Shown here one piece after another: positions 17,708 through 28,801 of a stretch of 64,000 nucleotides of DNA. The DNA lies in the NCBI RefSeq assembly GCF_029051645.1, contig NZ_JAACFS010000002.1, forward strand, positions 124,001 to 188,000, written 5' to 3'. The notes under the pieces were generated by a model that worked only from the letters and a program-made list of their open reading frames with translations, was not told the DNA's origin and did not search any database. The DNA is from Bradyrhizobium sp. CSA112 (GTDB lineage Bacteria > Pseudomonadota > Alphaproteobacteria > Rhizobiales > Xanthobacteraceae). The position numbers and the translations under genes were made by a program. Numbering within the stretch: position 1 is the stretch's first letter; each line of letters begins with the position of its first letter.

Positions 17708-20488
17708 TCAACTGGCAAGCGCCAGGCGGATCATCCTTGCAAGCTCGGATTTGCGATAGGGCTTTGCCAGCAGCAGGACGCCGGAATCCAGCCGGCCGTG
17801 ATGGACGATGGCGTTTTCGGTATAGCCCGAGGTGAACAGCGTCTTGAGGCCCGGCCGCCGCTTTAAGGCTTCGTCGACCAGTTGGCGGCCGTTCATGTTG
17901 CCGGGCATGATCACGTCGGTGAACAGCAGGTCGACGTTCGGGACATCGTCGATGATGCGCAAGGCATCGGAGGCGTTGGCCGCCTCGAGCGTGGCGTAGC
18001 CCAGGCTCTCGATCTGGGTCATCACATAGCGGCGCACCAGCGAATCGTCTTCGACGACGAGCACGATCTCATTGCCGCCCTCGACGTCAGCCGCGACCAG
18101 CGCTTCCGCGGCGGTCTGGTTCAATCCCGTTGCCCGCGGCAGGTAGATCTTGACCGAAGTGCCGTGGCCTTGCTCGCTGTAGATCTTGATGTGTCCGCCC
18201 GACTGCTTGACGAAGCCGAACACCATGCTGAGGCCTAGGCCGGTGCCCTTGCCGACTTCCTTGGTCGTGAAAAAGGGTTCGAACACCCGTTCGAGCAGTG
18301 CGGGCGGAATTCCGGAGCCGGTGTCGCTAACCGCGATCATCACATAATTGCCGGGTGCGACCTCGCTGTGCATGCCGGCGTAGTTTTCGTCGAGATAGAC
18401 ATTGCCGGTCTCGAACGCGAGCTTGCCGCCATTGGGCATCGCGTCGCGCGCGTTCAATGCCAGATTGAGCACGGCGGTAGTGAGCTGGCTCGGGTCGACC
18501 AGCGCGGTCCATGCATCCTCGGCCAATAGCGGCGTGATTTCGATGTGTTCGCCGAGCGTCGGGTGCAGCAGCTTGGCGGCCTCGAGCACCAGCGCATTGA
18601 CGTCGACCTCGAGCGGCTGCAGCGGCTGCTTGCGCGCGAAGGCGAGCAGATGCCTGGTCAAGTTGGCGCCGCGTTCGGCGGCTTCGTCGATCAGCTTGGC
18701 GATGGCCGCGAGCTGGGGCTCGCCGGCGACGGCTTCTTCCAAGATACCTATGGTGCCGGTGATCACGGTCAGGATGTTGTTGAAATCGTGCGCCACTCCG
18801 CCGGTCAGTTGGCCGACCGCGTCCATCTTCTGGACGTGCCGTAACTGGGCTTCCGCGGCCTGCTTTTCGGTCAGGTCCCGGCCGATGAAGAAGTGGCGGC
18901 GGACCGGCTCCGACCACGTCCCGGTCCAGTTCAGCGTGACGGATTGGCCCTCCTTGTTGAAATAGCGCGTCTCGAAATTGCGCTTGCTTTGTCCGCGTCG
19001 CCCCGCCCGCATCTCCTTGCGGGTGTGTTCGAGATCGTCGGGGTGGATGAATTCAATCGCACTGCGTCCGACCATCTCGGAGGGCTCATAGCCGAGGATC
19101 GCGGTGACGCTCGGGCTGACCTGGATGAAATTCCCCACGCTGTCGGTGACGAATATGAGGTCGTTCGAGGAATCGAATATGCGCCGCCGCTCTTCGATTT
19201 CCTGGCTGAGCGCTTGCTGCGTCCGCTTGCTTTCGGTGATGTCGCGCGCGGCTTTGGAGATGCCGACGATCTCGCCCGAGACCGTGCGGATCGGGGAGAT
19301 GCTCAGCGAAACATCGACGGCGCCGCCATCCTTGCGCATGCGTGAAGTCTCGTAGTGTGCAATCAGCTCGCCCCGGCTGATCCGCTCGATGATATTGCGT
19401 ACCTCTTCGTGCCGGTCCGGCGGGACGATGATGCCGATGTGCCTGCCGATCGCTTCCGCTGCCATAAAGCCGAACAGGCGCTCTGCGGCTCCGTTCCAGC
19501 CGGTGATGGTGCCGTCAAGCAATATGGTGATGATGGCATCGCTGGACGATTCCACGACGGCGCTGAAAAGGCTGTCGCGTTCAGTGCGAAGGTCTCTTTC
19601 GGAGGCCGCTTGCAGACGCAACGATCCGAGCAGGCGGGCCAGCTTGGCCTGCAGGCCCATATTATCGAGCAGAAGCGCCGCCAGCACGAAACTGGCAGCA
19701 CATAGCCCGTACAATCGACCGGCGTAGAAGCCGAGATCGAACCTGGCCGCGTTGACGACTCCCGACAGCGCGATGTCGAACAGCCAGGCGCACATCACGA
19801 CCATGAGCCAGATGTCGAGCACCGAGTGCGGCCGCCGGAGCCACAGGATCAGCAGCGCGGCGAAGCTGAGCCATAGCTCGGTCGACAGGATGCCGATCAG
19901 GGTGGGCGTGAAGCGCCCTTCCGAGCCGCTCAGCAGCATCGGCAGAATGTCGTGCCTGACGGTCACGATCCAGGTTGCGACCGACAGCGTAACGCCGACG
20001 GCGACGATGCTTCCAAACAGCGCCCGGCTGACCGATCCCCCGATTTTGGGGCCGCCATCCTTGTCCTTGAGCACGGCGTAGCCGATCGCGAGAAGCGGAA
20101 ATCCGGTATGCCAGATCTGGTAGAGCCATGCCGTCGTTTGCGGCCCGGAATTGAAGAACCCGGCCGGAGCAAACAGGCCCGGAAAGGTCAGGGCATGGAT
20201 GATCGCCGCGGCCGCAGTGAACAAGTAACCGCTTGCGAGCAACAACAAGGCCCGCGACCGCAACAACGCAAATTGCGAAAACAGCAGGATGGCCGTGATC
20301 AGGTCGTTGATGGCGAGCGCGGATTGATAGCTCGCAATGAACGCCGGAATCGCAGGAAGCGGCATCGTGGCAAACGGGAGGGCGCATGCAAACAGCACCG
20401 CCGAGACGGCGACCACAACCAGCGCTGCCACGCGATCGCCGCGGGTCGCCGGCACGGTCGAAAGAAAGACGTTGCGCTCGTCACCCAT
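17708..20488 (-). CDS. MASE4-PAS-PAS hybrid histidine kinase with receiver
   Basis: 926 residues from the ATG at 20488 (GGAG 7 bases upstream); a TTG 15 bases earlier is less likely. The N-terminus has about seven membrane helices (about 20-275) matching MASE4-type sensors. Two PAS domains follow (about 305-430 and 435-550). The phosphoacceptor is the His in GGVAHDFNNIL (about 564), and the ATPase contains VSDTGSGIPP and KGTGLGLS. The receiver starts at IVLVVEDD (about 809), with the Asp in LLFTDVIMPG (about 857). It probably senses a membrane or redox signal. It is last of three kinase genes on this strand. Confidence 0.88.
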   Translation of the reverse strand: MGDERNVFLSTVPATRGDRVAALVVVAVSAVLFACALPFATMPLPAIPAFIASYQSALAINDLITAILLFSQFALLRSRALLLLASGYLFTAAAAIIHALTFPGLFAPAGFFNSGPQTTAWLYQIWHTGFPLLAIGYAVLKDKDGGPKIGGSVSRALFGSIVAVGVTLSVATWIVTVRHDILPMLLSGSEGRFTPTLIGILSTELWLSFAALLILWLRRPHSVLDIWLMVVMCAWLFDIALSGVVNAARFDLGFYAGRLYGLCAASFVLAALLLDNMGLQAKLARLLGSLRLQAASERDLRTERDSLFSAVVESSSDAIITILLDGTITGWNGAAERLFGFMAAEAIGRHIGIIVPPDRHEEVRNIIERISRGELIAHYETSRMRKDGGAVDVSLSISPIRTVSGEIVGISKAARDITESKRTQQALSQEIEERRRIFDSSNDLIFVTDSVGNFIQVSPSVTAILGYEPSEMVGRSAIEFIHPDDLEHTRKEMRAGRRGQSKRNFETRYFNKEGQSVTLNWTGTWSEPVRRHFFIGRDLTEKQAAEAQLRHVQKMDAVGQLTGGVAHDFNNILTVITGTIGILEEAVAGEPQLAAIAKLIDEAAERGANLTRHLLAFARKQPLQPLEVDVNALVLEAAKLLHPTLGEHIEITPLLAEDAWTALVDPSQLTTAVLNLALNARDAMPNGGKLAFETGNVYLDENYAGMHSEVAPGNYVMIAVSDTGSGIPPALLERVFEPFFTTKEVGKGTGLGLSMVFGFVKQSGGHIKIYSEQGHGTSVKIYLPRATGLNQTAAEALVAADVEGGNEIVLVVEDDSLVRRYVMTQIESLGYATLEAANASDALRIIDDVPNVDLLFTDVIMPGNMNGRQLVDEALKRRPGLKTLFTSGYTENAIVHHGRLDSGVLLLAKPYRKSELARMIRLALAS

Positions 20489-20759
20489 TGTCGTCTCCGG
20501 CAAACTGGCAGCGAACGCGCCATGGCAGAAGCTTCAAACGCGCGAAAACAACGCATCCGACGCGGCCGGACATCCGGCCGATACCAGGGGGCCGCTGGAA
20601 TCGCGCCCCCAAGGCTACGCTAGCGGCGCCTCGGAAGGAATCAACCCAACGTTACATGTTACCGGACGATGCCTGATAGAAACTCGACAGGCAGCGGCAC
20701 GACAGGTCCTCCGGGATCCTGCAACGGCCTTCATCGCTGCCGACCCATCGAGCGCCAAG

Positions 20760-22256
20760 TTACAACTCGGCGCGTAGCAGGCCATTGCCCTCGACGACAA
20801 CATCGCGGAGCGCAACCGGATCGGCGGTAAACTGCCGTCGCGACAAGGGGACCGACAGACGGCAAACCAGGCCTTCCGGGCGCCAATCGAATTCCGCGTG
20901 GCCCCCGAGCTGCGACTCGATGCTGGCAATCACGCTTCTGGTACCGAATCCTCGCGATACCGGCTTCTCGACCGGTGGGCCGCCGGTCTCCACCCAGATG
21001 ATCTTGAGAACGCCCGCCGGGTTTTCCCAACTCACCGACAGCCGGCCCGACAGCGCCGACAGGGCGCCGTACTTCGCCGAATTGGTGACGAGTTCGTGCA
21101 GCGCCAGTGCAACGGTCTGAGCCGTCGCCGGTTCGAGTTGGACCTCCGGACCGGCGAGGTCGATCTGGTCGCCGGTGGAATAGGGCGCCAGCTCCTCTTC
21201 AATCAATTTCCTTATTTCGGCGCCTTGCCAGCTCGACAGCGAAAGCACGGTGTGCACGCGCGCCAGCGCATTGATCCGTCCTTCAACCGAACGGATGTAG
21301 GTCTTCACGTTCTCGCCGCGCGTCAGCCGGACGATGGATTGCGCGAGGGCCAGGGCGTTCTTGGCGCGGTGATCGACTTCCCGCGCCAGCAGGGTTTGAC
21401 GCTCTTCGGCCTGCTTGCGCTCGGTGATGTCAACGGTGACGCCGCTGACGCGAATGACCCGGCCGCCCTTGTCGAGGGTGGCGGCCGCCGTGCCGACGCA
21501 CCAGCGCACCTCGCCGTCGGGACGGATGATCCGGAACTCCGCCTCGTACGATTTGGCGCCCTTTGTGAACTGGGCGACCGCCTTGCGCAGTTCTTCGGTA
21601 TCATCAGGATGCAGGAACATCTGGACGTTCGACGGGTTCACCACGAAAGTCTTTGGGTCGAGCCCGAAAATCTGGAACTGACCTTCGTCCCACATCCAGT
21701 CGCCATTGATCCAGTCCCAATCCCACGATCCCATCTTGCCCGCGGCGATCGCAAGGCTGCGGCGCTGCTCGCTCTCCAGCAGTCGCGCATGCGATTCCTC
21801 AAGCTCCGCGGTGCGGGCGCGCACGCGGTCTTCGAGTTCGGCATTGAGCCGTTCGAGTTGGCGGGTCTTGCGATAGAGCTCGGCGAATACCTTGATCTTG
21901 GCGCGCAACACCTCCGGCACGACGGGCACCGGGACGTAGTCGACCGCGCCCATTTCGTAGCCGCGCAGCCGGTCGATGTCGCTGACCTGTATCGCGGAGA
22001 TGAATATCATCGCCGTCTTCTGAAAGCGGGGATGTTCGCGGATCATGGCGGCGAGTTCGAACCCGTCCAGCTCGGGCATGCAGACGTCGACCAGAATGAT
22101 GGCGACATCGTTCTTGAGCAGGAACTCGAGCGCTTCGCGTCCGGACGTAGCCTTGACCAGGTTCTCGCCGAGTTCTTTCAGTATGACTTCGTAGGCGAGC
22201 AGCTTCGCCGGCTGATCGTCCACCAGAAGAATGTTTACCTTGTCCTGATCCATCAT
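20760..22256 (-). CDS. Receiver-PAS-HWE histidine kinase
   Basis: 498 residues if the first of two adjacent ATGs (22256, 22253) is used. Order: receiver (about 5-125, ILLVDDQPAKLLAYE, Asp in ILVDVCMPELDG), coiled coil (125-175), PAS (about 180-300, DWDWINGDWMWDEG), then an HWE-type kinase. The HWE marks are EVDHRAKNALALAQSIVRL (phospho-His) and the WVETGGPPV segment. HWE kinases often control general stress or light responses in alphaproteobacteria. It starts 11 bp after the upstream 2094-residue kinase, so the two are coupled and the receiver may take its phosphate. Confidence 0.88.
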   Translation of the reverse strand: MMDQDKVNILLVDDQPAKLLAYEVILKELGENLVKATSGREALEFLLKNDVAIILVDVCMPELDGFELAAMIREHPRFQKTAMIFISAIQVSDIDRLRGYEMGAVDYVPVPVVPEVLRAKIKVFAELYRKTRQLERLNAELEDRVRARTAELEESHARLLESEQRRSLAIAAGKMGSWDWDWINGDWMWDEGQFQIFGLDPKTFVVNPSNVQMFLHPDDTEELRKAVAQFTKGAKSYEAEFRIIRPDGEVRWCVGTAAATLDKGGRVIRVSGVTVDITERKQAEERQTLLAREVDHRAKNALALAQSIVRLTRGENVKTYIRSVEGRINALARVHTVLSLSSWQGAEIRKLIEEELAPYSTGDQIDLAGPEVQLEPATAQTVALALHELVTNSAKYGALSALSGRLSVSWENPAGVLKIIWVETGGPPVEKPVSRGFGTRSVIASIESQLGGHAEFDWRPEGLVCRLSVPLSRRQFTADPVALRDVVVEGNGLLRAEL

Positions 22257-22267
22257 CTGTACGCCGA

Positions 22268-25200
22268 TCAGCGGTGGAGCCACATTCGAATGGCGAGCAG
22301 CAACTGCTCGGTATTGACGGGCTTGGCGAGATAGTCCGAAGCGCCGGCGTCGAGGCATTTCTCGCGGTCGCCCTTCATCGCCTTGGCGGTCAGCGCGATG
22401 ATCGGCAGGCGGCCGAACGAGGGGTTTTGCCGGATAACGCCGATGGTCTGATATCCGTCCATCTGCGGCATCATGATATCCATCAGCACGATCGCGATGT
22501 TTGGATTCGACTCGACCAGCGCGATGGCCTCACGGCCCGTCGTCGCGGTCAGCACCTTCATGCCGCGCCGTTCGAGCACGCTCGATAGCGCGAAGATGTT
22601 ACGTGCGTCGTCATCCACCAGAAGCGCGGTCTTGCCAACGAGATCCTCATCGGAACTATTGAGCTTCTCGAGCATCCTCTGCTTCTCGACTGGCAATTCC
22701 GTGATCACACGGTGCAAAAACAGCGACGTTTCGTCGAGCAGGCGTTCCGGCGATTCGACGCCTTTCACGACGATGCTCCTCGCCATGGTGTGAAGTTCCG
22801 CATCCTCCTCGGCCGAAAGTTCCCGCCCGGTGAACACAACAACCGGCACGTTCGACAGGGATTCGTCGTTGCGAAGCCGGTCGAGCACCTCGAATCCGCT
22901 CATGTCAGGCAGCCGCAGATCCAGCACGACGCAGTCGCACGGCTGGTTCCGCAGCGTCGACAACGCGCCAGCGCCGGTGTCGGCGGTGAGGATCTCGATG
23001 TCGTCGTGGCCAAGCAATTCGGTGATGCTCATCTGCTCGGCGGCATTGTCCTCCACGATCAGAAGGCGCTTGCGTCGGGGCTTGGCATATTCCTTGATCT
23101 GCGACAGCGCCGCGCTGACGCCCTCGGTCGTCGTCGGCTTGTTGACGAAGGAAAACGCGCCGCGCGCCAGCGCGTGCTGACGGTCTTCATCCAGCGTAAT
23201 GATCTGCACTGGAATGTGCCGCGTCAGCGGATTGTGCTTGAGCTGGCTGAGCACGGTCCAGCCCAGCATGTCCGGCAGGAAGACGTCGAGCGAAACCGCG
23301 GTCGGCTGGAACTGCTTGGCGAGTTCGAGCGCTTCGGCACCGCGGCTGGCGACCAGCACCCTGAAGCCCTTGTCGCGGGCCAGATCGATCAGCACCCGCG
23401 CATAGTGCGGATCGTCTTCGACGATCAGCAGGATGGTATCTCCCGGCGAGAGGTCGAGGCGGTCGTCCGGCAATTGCTCGACTGCGCGCTCCTGGGTCGC
23501 CTGCAGCGCCGGCGCAGGCGTGAATGCTGACGAGGCAGGGGAGCGCGGCGCGACGGTGGGGCCGGAATAATGCAACGGCAGGTAAAGCACGAAGGTGCTG
23601 CCCTTGCCGGGCGCGCTGCGCAGATGAATTTCGCCGCCGAGCAGGCTCGCAAGCTCGCGGCTGATGGCAAGGCCGAGGCCGGTACCGCCGTATTTGCGGC
23701 TGGTGCCGGCGTCTGCCTGCTGGAACGCCTCGAAGATCAGCTTCTGCTTTTCCAGGGGAATGCCGATGCCGGTGTCGGTCACCTCGAAGGCGACGACAGC
23801 GGGCGCCTGATTGAGGATCGGGTGCTCGGCGCTCCAGCCGCCAACGGCGGCCGATACGTTCAACTTCACGCCGCCCTCCGCGGTGAACTTGAATGCGTTC
23901 GACAGCAGGTTCTTCAGAACCTGCTGCAGGCGCTTGGAGTCGGTGACCAGGCTGCGGGGAAGGGTCTCGTCGACATTGATGTTGAATGAGAGGTGGCGAT
24001 TTTCGGCCTCGTGCTTGAACGGCCGTCCGACGGTCTCGAGCAGGCTCGATGTCAGGATTTCCTCGGCATCGACGGTCACCGTGCCGGATTCGATCTTCGA
24101 CAGGTCGAGGATGTCGCTGATCAGGTTGAGCAGGTCAGTGCCGGCGCCGTGGATGGTGCGGGCGAATTCGACCTGTTTCGCCGACAGATTGCCCTCCGGA
24201 TTTTCGGTGAGCTGTTGGCCGAGGATCAGGATGCTGTTGAGCGGAGTGCGCAGCTCATGCGACATGTTGGCGAGGAACTCGGACTTGTACTTCGAGGTCA
24301 GCGAAAGCTCGGTCGCCTTTTCTTCGAGCGCGCGCCGGGCCTGCTCGATTTCCTGGTTCTTTCTTTCCACCTCGACGTTGCGTTCGGCGAGCTGCTGGGC
24401 CTTCTGTTCGAGCTGATCGTTGGTCTGCTGCAATTCCTTCTGTTGCGTCTGCAATTCCCCGGCGAGCTGCTGGGATTGCTTCAACAAGCCTTCGGTCTGC
24501 ATCGTGGCCTCGATGGAGTTGAGAACGATGCCGATGCTGTCGGTCAATTGTTCGAGGAAGGTCATCTGCGAGGTGGTGAAAGAGGCAATCGATGACAGCT
24601 CGATGACGGCCTTCACCTGGTTCTCAAACAGGACCGGAAGCACGACGATATTCTTCGGGATCACACGCAACAGCCCCGAATTGATCGGCGCGGTATAGGC
24701 TGGGATGTCCGACACCAGCCGCTGACGCTTGTCCATGGCACATTGGCCGACCAATCCTTCACCGAACTGCACGACTTGCGGGTGCGGATTGGCGCCATCG
24801 CCGGCGTAGGAGGAGAGCAGGCGCAATTGCGGGCTCTCGGCGTTCTCCACCTGATAGATCACGCCCATATGCGCGTTGACCAGCGGCGCCAGTTCGGTCA
24901 GCAGCAGCCGGCCGACAGTGGAGAGCTCGCGCTGCCCCTGCAGCATGTTGGTGAACCTGGCGAGGTTGGTCTTCAGCCAGTCCTGCTCGGTATTCACCTG
25001 CGTGGTGAGGCGCAGGTTGCCGATCATGGTGTTGATGTTGTCTTTGAGTTCGGCCACTTCGCCGCGGGCATCGACCTGGATCGAGCGGGTCAGGTCGCCC
25101 TTGGTCACGGCGGTCGCCACCTCGGCGATCGCGCGCACCTGCGAGGTCAGGTTGGCGGCGAGCAGGTTGACGTTACCGGTGAGGTCTTTCCATGTGCCGG

Positions 25201-28200
25201 CCGCGCCGGGCACGTTGGCCTGGCCGCCGAGCCGTCCCTCGACGCCGACCTCGCGCGCCACGCTGGTGACCTGGTCGGCGAAGGTGGCGAGCGTCTCCGT
25301 CATGTTGTTGATGGTGTCGGCGAGCGCAGCGACTTCGCCCTTCGATTTCACCGTCAGGTTCTGTTTCAGGTCGCCGTCGGCGACCGCGGTCACGACCTTA
25401 ACGATGCCGCGGACCTGTTCGGTCAGATTGGCCGCCATGAAGTTGACGGTGTCGGTCAGGTCCTTCCAGGTGCCGGCGACGCCGGGGACCTGCGCCTGAC
25501 CGCCGAGCTTGCCCTCGGTGCCGACTTCGCGCGCGACGCGCGTCACTTCGCCGGCAAAGGCGTTGAGCTGATCGACCATCGTGTTGATGGTGTTTTTCAG
25601 CTCGAGAATTTCGCCCTTCACGTCCACGGTGATCTTGCGCGACAGGTCGCCGCGCGCCACCGCCGTAGTAACTTCGGCGATGTTGCGGACTTGCGTGGTG
25701 AGGTTTGCAGCCAAGAGGTTGACGTTGTCGGTCAGATCCTTCCAGGTGCCGCCGACGCCGGGCACCACGGCCTGGCCGCCAAGCCGCCCCTCGGTGCCGA
25801 CCTCGCGCGCCACGCGCGTCACTTCGGCGGCAAACGAGCGAAGCTGCTCGACCATCGTGTTCAGGGTATCCTTGAGCAGCAGGATTTCGCCGCGGACGTC
25901 GACCGTGATCTTCTTCGAAAGGTCGCCCCCCGCAATGGCGGTGGCGACCTCGGCGATGTTGCGGACCTGCGCGGTCAGGTTCGAGGCCATGAAATTGACG
26001 TTGTCGGTGAGGTCCTTCCAGGTGCCGGCCACTTCAGGCACCTGGGCCTGGCCGCCGAGTTTGCCTTCGGTCCCGACTTCGCGCGCCACGCGGGTGACTT
26101 CCGACGCAAACGCGTTGAGCTGGTCCACCATCGTGTTGACGGTGTTCTTCAGCTCGAGGATCTCGCCCTTGACGTCGACCGTGATCTTCTTGGACAGGTC
26201 GCCCTTCGCCACCGCCGTCGTCACTTCGGCGATGTTACGGACCTGGCCGGTCAGGTTACCTGCCATCGAGTTGACGTTGTCGGTGAGGTCCTTCCAAGTG
26301 CCGGCGACGCCGGGCACGTTGGCCTGGCCGCCGAGCCGGCCCTCGGTGCCGACCTCGCGCGCCACGCGGGTCACTTCGCCAGCAAAGCGATTGAGCTGGT
26401 CGACCATCGTGTTGAGCGTTTCCTTGAGCTGCAGGATCTCGCCGCGCACGTCGACCGTGATCTTGCGCGACAGGTCGCCGCCGGCGATCGCGGTTGCCAC
26501 TTCGGCGATGTTGCGGACCTGCGCAGTCAGGTTGCCGGCCATCGAGTTCACGGAGTCGGTCAAATCCTTCCAGGTGCCGGCGACGCCGGTCACCTGGGCC
26601 TGACCGCCGAGCTTGCCGTCGGTGCCGACCTCGCGCGCGACGCGCGTCACTTCGCTCGCAAAGGCGTTGAGCTGGTCGACCATCGTGTTCAGCGTTTCCT
26701 TCAATTGAAGGATTTCGCCTGAGACGTTGACCGTGATCTTCTTCGACAGGTCGCCCTTGGCGACGGCGGTCGCAACTTCGGCAATGTTGCGGACCTGAGC
26801 GGTGAGGTTGCCGGCCATCGAATTGACGTTGTCGGTAAGGTCCTTCCAGGTGCCGGCGACGCCGCGCACGTTGGCCTGGCCGCCGAGCTTGCCCTCGGTG
26901 CCGACCTCGCGCGCCACGCGCGTCACTTCGCCGGCAAAGGCGTTGAGCTGGTCGACCATCGTGTTGATGGTGTCCTTCAGCTCCAGGATTTCGCCGCGCA
27001 CGTCCACCGTGATCTTCTTCGACAAGTCGCCGTTGGCGACCGCGGTCGTCACCTCGGCGATGTTGCGCACCTGTGCCGTCAGGTTGGAGGCCATCGAGTT
27101 GACGCTCTCAGTGAGGTCCTTCCAGGTGCCGGCGACGCCGAGCACGTTGGCCTGACCGCCGAGCCGTCCCTCGGTGCCGACTTCGCGCGCCACGCGGGTC
27201 ACCTCGCCGGCGAAGGCGTTGAGCTGGTCGACCATCGTGTTCAGCGTTTCCTTCAACTGAAGGATTTCGCCCGACACGTTCACGGTGATCTTCTTGGAAA
27301 GGTCGCCGCCGGCGATCGCGGTCGCGACGTCGGCAATGTTGCGGACCTGCGCCGTCAGGTTGGAGGCCATGAAGTTGACGTTGTCGGTGAGGTCCTTCCA
27401 GGTGCCGGCGACGCCGGGGACCTGGGCCTGACCGCCGAGCTTGCCTTCGGTGCCGACCTCGCGGGCGACGCGCGTCACTTCCGAGGCGAACGAGTTGAGC
27501 TGGTCGACCATCGTGTTGATGGTGTCCTTCAACTCCAGGATTTCGCCGCGGACGTCCACCGTGATCTTGCGGGAGAGGTCGCCGCGGGCGACCGCGGTCG
27601 TGACGTTGGCGATGTTGCGAACCTGGGCGGTAAGATTGCCGCACATCGCGTTCACGGAATCGGTCAGATCCTTCCAGGTGCCGGCAACGCCGGGCACGAT
27701 CGCCTGGCCGCCGAGCTTGCCGTCGGTGCCGACTTCGCGCGCGACACGGGTCACCTCGGAAGCGAAGGATCGAAGCTGGTCGACCATCGTGTTGATGGCT
27801 TCCTTGAGCTGCAGGATCTCGCCGCGGACGTCCACCGTGATCTTTTTCGACAGGTCGCCATTGGCCACCGCGATGGTGACCTCGGCGATGTTTCGCACCT
27901 GGCCGGTCAGGTTGTTGGCCATCGAGTTGACGCTCTCGGTCAGGTCCTTCCAGACGCCGGTCACTTCCGGCACCTGGGCCTGGCCGCCGAGCTTGCCCTC
28001 GGTGCCGACCTCGCGCGCCACGCGCGTCACCTCCGAGGTGAACACGCTGAGCTGCTTGATCATCGTGTTGACGATGTTGGCCGACTGCAAGAATTCGCCG
28101 CCCAGCGGGCGGCCGTCGACATCGAGCTTCACGGTTTGCAGCAGGTCGCCTTGAGCCACGGCGGCGACCGCGCGCGTGACTTCGCGGGTCGGCCACAGCA

Positions 28201-28552
28201 GGTCGTCGATCAGCGTGTTGACGGAGCCTTCCATGTCCGCCCAGGAGCCGCTTGAAAGGTCGAACTTGACGCGCTGTCTTGTCTTGCCCTCGCGGCCGAC
28301 GACCTGGCCGACGTGCTCGAGTTGCTGCGCCATTCTCTGGTTGGCGGCGACGATTTCATTAAAGGTGTCTGCGATCTTGCCCTCGATGCCGAGGTGGTCG
28401 CCCGTCATCCGTACCGAGAAATCGCCCGCGCGCATCGCCTGCAATGCGTGCAGCAGATCCTGCATCGGATCGGACGTGCCGTTGGTGGTGGGTGGTTTGG
28501 ATTTGGCGGCCTGGCGAGCGGAGGGTGATGCTCCAGGGGAAAGATCACTCAT
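22268..28552 (-). CDS. Poly-HAMP hybrid histidine kinase (Nik1/Os1-like) with three receivers
   Basis: 2094 residues; AAGGAAACACC precedes the ATG. No membrane segment is visible, so it is likely cytosolic. Two divergent HAMP-like units (about 35-165) precede eleven nearly identical 92-residue units (about 175-1186), each with GKLGGQA or GRLGGQA, KDLT...VN and a [13 protein letters not shown] HAMP. Then come a GAF domain (about 1190-1360), a Gln-rich coiled coil, HisKA with [13 protein letters not shown] (His about 1430), HATPase ([19 protein letters not shown]) and three receivers starting near 1707, 1828 and 1974. The 92-residue unit is the hallmark of fungal group III kinases, which respond to osmotic stress and phenylpyrroles. 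The signal here is unknown. The next gene's receiver is a likely partner. Confidence 0.92.
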   Translation of the reverse strand: MSDLSPGASPSARQAAKSKPPTTNGTSDPMQDLLHALQAMRAGDFSVRMTGDHLGIEGKIADTFNEIVAANQRMAQQLEHVGQVVGREGKTRQRVKFDLSSGSWADMEGSVNTLIDDLLWPTREVTRAVAAVAQGDLLQTVKLDVDGRPLGGEFLQSANIVNTMIKQLSVFTSEVTRVAREVGTEGKLGGQAQVPEVTGVWKDLTESVNSMANNLTGQVRNIAEVTIAVANGDLSKKITVDVRGEILQLKEAINTMVDQLRSFASEVTRVAREVGTDGKLGGQAIVPGVAGTWKDLTDSVNAMCGNLTAQVRNIANVTTAVARGDLSRKITVDVRGEILELKDTINTMVDQLNSFASEVTRVAREVGTEGKLGGQAQVPGVAGTWKDLTDNVNFMASNLTAQVRNIADVATAIAGGDLSKKITVNVSGEILQLKETLNTMVDQLNAFAGEVTRVAREVGTEGRLGGQANVLGVAGTWKDLTESVNSMASNLTAQVRNIAEVTTAVANGDLSKKITVDVRGEILELKDTINTMVDQLNAFAGEVTRVAREVGTEGKLGGQANVRGVAGTWKDLTDNVNSMAGNLTAQVRNIAEVATAVAKGDLSKKITVNVSGEILQLKETLNTMVDQLNAFASEVTRVAREVGTDGKLGGQAQVTGVAGTWKDLTDSVNSMAGNLTAQVRNIAEVATAIAGGDLSRKITVDVRGEILQLKETLNTMVDQLNRFAGEVTRVAREVGTEGRLGGQANVPGVAGTWKDLTDNVNSMAGNLTGQVRNIAEVTTAVAKGDLSKKITVDVKGEILELKNTVNTMVDQLNAFASEVTRVAREVGTEGKLGGQAQVPEVAGTWKDLTDNVNFMASNLTAQVRNIAEVATAIAGGDLSKKITVDVRGEILLLKDTLNTMVEQLRSFAAEVTRVAREVGTEGRLGGQAVVPGVGGTWKDLTDNVNLLAANLTTQVRNIAEVTTAVARGDLSRKITVDVKGEILELKNTINTMVDQLNAFAGEVTRVAREVGTEGKLGGQAQVPGVAGTWKDLTDTVNFMAANLTEQVRGIVKVVTAVADGDLKQNLTVKSKGEVAALADTINNMTETLATFADQVTSVAREVGVEGRLGGQANVPGAAGTWKDLTGNVNLLAANLTSQVRAIAEVATAVTKGDLTRSIQVDARGEVAELKDNINTMIGNLRLTTQVNTEQDWLKTNLARFTNMLQGQRELSTVGRLLLTELAPLVNAHMGVIYQVENAESPQLRLLSSYAGDGANPHPQVVQFGEGLVGQCAMDKRQRLVSDIPAYTAPINSGLLRVIPKNIVVLPVLFENQVKAVIELSSIASFTTSQMTFLEQLTDSIGIVLNSIEATMQTEGLLKQSQQLAGELQTQQKELQQTNDQLEQKAQQLAERNVEVERKNQEIEQARRALEEKATELSLTSKYKSEFLANMSHELRTPLNSILILGQQLTENPEGNLSAKQVEFARTIHGAGTDLLNLISDILDLSKIESGTVTVDAEEILTSSLLETVGRPFKHEAENRHLSFNINVDETLPRSLVTDSKRLQQVLKNLLSNAFKFTAEGGVKLNVSAAVGGWSAEHPILNQAPAVVAFEVTDTGIGIPLEKQKLIFEAFQQADAGTSRKYGGTGLGLAISRELASLLGGEIHLRSAPGKGSTFVLYLPLHYSGPTVAPRSPASSAFTPAPALQATQERAVEQLPDDRLDLSPGDTILLIVEDDPHYARVLIDLARDKGFRVLVASRGAEALELAKQFQPTAVSLDVFLPDMLGWTVLSQLKHNPLTRHIPVQIITLDEDRQHALARGAFSFVNKPTTTEGVSAALSQIKEYAKPRRKRLLIVEDNAAEQMSITELLGHDDIEILTADTGAGALSTLRNQPCDCVVLDLRLPDMSGFEVLDRLRNDESLSNVPVVVFTGRELSAEEDAELHTMARSIVVKGVESPERLLDETSLFLHRVITELPVEKQRMLEKLNSSDEDLVGKTALLVDDDARNIFALSSVLERRGMKVLTATTGREAIALVESNPNIAIVLMDIMMPQMDGYQTIGVIRQNPSFGRLPIIALTAKAMKGDREKCLDAGASDYLAKPVNTEQLLLAIRMWLHR
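24996..28031 (-). repeat. Eleven tandem 276-bp in-gene repeats (HAMP units)
   Basis: The same DNA motif recurs every 276 bp, at about 27985, 27709, 27433, 27157, 26881, 26605, 26329, 26053, 25777, 25501 and 25225. All 276-bp steps keep frame, and the copies differ mainly at third codon positions. The DNA similarity makes unequal recombination, and so variable copy number, likely. It also makes the region prone to misassembly from short reads. Confidence 0.9.
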
Positions 28553-28748
28553 GGTGTTTCCTTGGCCAGTTCGCGCGAATCCGATTGGCTAAGATGCAAT
28601 GTCACAGATAGAACCGCTGCCCCAGCGGCAGATCAAGTTGGAACAAGGGTTAAGGTCGTGAAATCAATGACATGGAACTCAGCCCAGCCCGGCTCAATTC
28701 GGCGGGAACCCAATTGTTCCCGGCGTTGCAAAATTATCTGGAACCGGA

Positions 28749-28778
28749 AATAGAAACGCCCCGGCGGACCGGGGCGTT
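28749..28778 (-). terminator. Rho-independent terminator of livK
   Basis: Perfect 10-bp arms AACGCCCCGG (28755-28764) and CCGGGGCGTT (28769-28778) flank a 4-base loop. Read on the minus strand, the stem is followed by the T-rich TTTCTATTT. It lies 24 bp after the livK stop. Confidence 0.75.
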
Positions 28779-28801
28779 GGAGGTTCTGATCGGGGAAGGG
28801 G

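Noticed and set aside
20898..22334. 478-codon plus-strand frame opposite the HWE kinase gene
   Set aside because: Antisense shadow; all kinase motifs lie on the minus strand.
24743..26722. 659-codon open frame on the plus strand, opposite the HAMP repeats
   Set aside because: It is the antisense shadow of eleven repeated, high-GC HAMP units; it has no binding site, and the minus-strand frame holds conserved motifs throughout.
24996..28031. CRISPR-like regular spacing
   Set aside because: Units are 276 bp, in frame, without unique spacers; they are protein repeats.
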